Part shown: one piece after another, positions 63,316 through 64,000 of the stretch | Layout: the number at the start of each line of letters is the position of its first letter | How positions within the stretch are numbered: position 1 is the stretch's first letter | Made by a program: the position numbers and the translations under genes | Assembly: GCA_024233005.1 (NCBI GenBank) | Contig: JACKQE010000006.1 | Coordinates: 62,001 to 126,000, forward strand | DNA length: 64,000 bases | Direction: 5' to 3' | Origin: Akkermansiaceae bacterium | GTDB taxonomy: Bacteria > Verrucomicrobiota > Verrucomicrobiia > Verrucomicrobiales > DEV007 | Notes under the pieces: model-generated | Databases searched by the model: none | Told to the model about the DNA's origin: nothing | Seen by the model: only the letters and a program-made list of their open reading frames with translations

Positions 63316-64000
63316 TTATTTGAGCAGGCTGATCAACGTGGCACCGATCTCGGCTGGCGTCTCTGCCACAGCGATACCGCATTCGCGCAATGTCTGTTTT
63401 TTTGCCTGGGCAGTCCCCTGCCCGCCGGAAATGATGGCACCGGCGTGGCCCATGCGGCGTCCCGGAGGGGCCGTGGCCCCCGCGATGAAACCCGCAATGG
63501 GCTTCTTGCAATGGTCCTTGGCCCATAGAGCGGCGGTTTCTTCGGCGTCTCCCCCGATTTCGCCAATCATGATGATGGCTTCGGTTTCGGGATCGTCGTT
63601 GAACATTTTCAACACATCGAGGTGGGAGGTGCCATTGACGGGGTCACCGCCGATCCCGACACAGGTGCTTTGACCGTAGCCGGCTGTGGTGAGCTGCCAG
63701 ACGGCTTCATAAGTCAGGGTTCCGGAGCGAGAGACCACCCCGATGGTGCCGCGCTGGTGGATGTATCCCGGTGCAATCCCGATCCGGCACCCACCGTGGG
63801 ATTTCTCCCCGGTGCCAGGAGTGACCAATCCCGGGCAGTTCGGCCCGATCAGGCGGGTTTTGCTGTGGGCCATGGCCGCTTTGACTTTGATCATGTCATT
63901 GACCGGAATGCCTTCCGTGATGGCCACCACAAGGTCAAGCCCCGCGTCGACCCCTTCCAGAATGGCGTCAGCGGCGAACGGCGGCGGCACAAAGATCACA
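63316..64000 (-). CDS. sucD: Succinyl-CoA ligase (ADP-forming) alpha subunit, 5' end cut by window
   Basis: The open frame enters from the window end, so about 65 N-terminal residues are missing. Visible segments are [25 protein letters not shown] (CoA/ligand region), [18 protein letters not shown] and [16 protein letters not shown], where the histidine in GHAGAI is the phosphorylated catalytic residue. The C-terminus is complete. The beta subunit (sucC) is expected just upstream, outside the window. Confidence 0.95.
   Translation of the reverse strand, partial: VIFVPPPFAADAILEGVDAGLDLVVAITEGIPVNDMIKVKAAMAHSKTRLIGPNCPGLVTPGTGEKSHGGCRIGIAPGYIHQRGTIGVVSRSGTLTYEAVWQLTTAGYGQSTCVGIGGDPVNGTSHLDVLKMFNDDPETEAIIMIGEIGGDAEETAALWAKDHCKKPIAGFIAGATAPPGRRMGHAGAIISGGQGTAQAKKQTLRECGIAVAETPAEIGATLISLLK

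Noticed and set aside
1..64000. tRNA, rRNA, CRISPR arrays, transposases, integrases and phage genes
   Set aside because: Looked for by eye on both strands through repeats, conserved protein motifs and gene context. None could be supported, although a short or divergent tRNA cannot be excluded without a covariance-model search.

Overview
The window is high-GC, gene-dense bacterial chromosome. The gene families point to the Planctomycetota-Verrucomicrobiota group, most likely Verrucomicrobiota (inference from family content, not from a marker-gene tree). The diagnostic families are two Tat-exported DUF1501 proteins, a DUF1549/DUF1553 protein with a pre-peptidase C-terminal (PPC) domain partner, three secreted DUF1080 proteins, three Gfo/Idh/MocA oxidoreductases, secreted PQQ-type propeller and CehA/McbA metallohydrolase proteins, and a giant alpha-2-macroglobulin-like protein. 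No tRNA, rRNA, CRISPR array, insertion sequence or prophage was seen. No gap longer than about 300 bases remains once two small genes of about 55 codons are counted.

Layout. 1-2949 (minus): a GbsR/MarR-type regulator, then an operon for a DCC-MBOAT fusion, a small membrane protein and a TIGR01777-type epimerase cut by the window edge; TTTCTGT/ACAGAAA boxes precede both the regulator and the operon. 3058-6905 (minus): a TPR/TM/prenyltransferase-fold protein, a Gfo/Idh/MocA oxidoreductase and a secreted beta-sandwich protein. 7190-10268 (plus): a secreted PHP-type metallohydrolase and a membrane protein. 10272-16767 (minus): DUF1501, then DUF1549/1553, then PPC-domain protein. 17033-18409: Tat-exported oxidoreductase. 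18488-22822: an ABC ATPase/FtsX-type permease/HlyD adaptor efflux system. 22943-24752 (plus): an SSS symporter with an overlapping 55-aa protein. 24762-26189: Tat-exported FAD oxidoreductase. 26260-29339 (minus): an ECF sigma-factor operon with a small TM protein, a pilin-like TM protein and a polytopic membrane protein. 29443-30737: CrcB fluoride channel and an outer-membrane barrel protein with a clear terminator.

30833-36760 (minus): three DUF1080 proteins, a CPBP protease-like protein, a PQQ propeller protein and a lipoprotein, suggesting periplasmic handling of oxidised sugars together with the oxidoreductases. 36879-45085 (minus): a VTT-domain protein, ThrS lacking TGS, M48 protease with LemA, an NSS symporter with an overlapping 54-aa MetS-like protein, and an OmpH/Skp-like protein. 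45157-52369: a mixed section with DUF3147, Bax-inhibitor-1, a short RlmB-like methyltransferase, an oxidoreductase, TrpF, a D-2-hydroxyacid dehydrogenase, an alpha/beta-hydrolase-like lipoprotein and a bile-acid-type symporter. 52534-54567 (plus): a second DUF1501 gene and an HscB-like J-domain gene. 54586-60957 (minus): the alpha-2-macroglobulin-like protein. 61092-64000 (minus): a GT9 heptosyltransferase, citrate synthase and succinyl-CoA ligase alpha subunit (cut by the window end).

The picture is an aerobic-type, Gram-negative-type heterotroph with a large secreted protein complement and sodium-coupled uptake. Nothing is proven to be a new system. The best candidates for new biology are the GbsR/DCC-MBOAT locus, the two translationally coupled symporter small proteins and the ECF/pilin-like operon.
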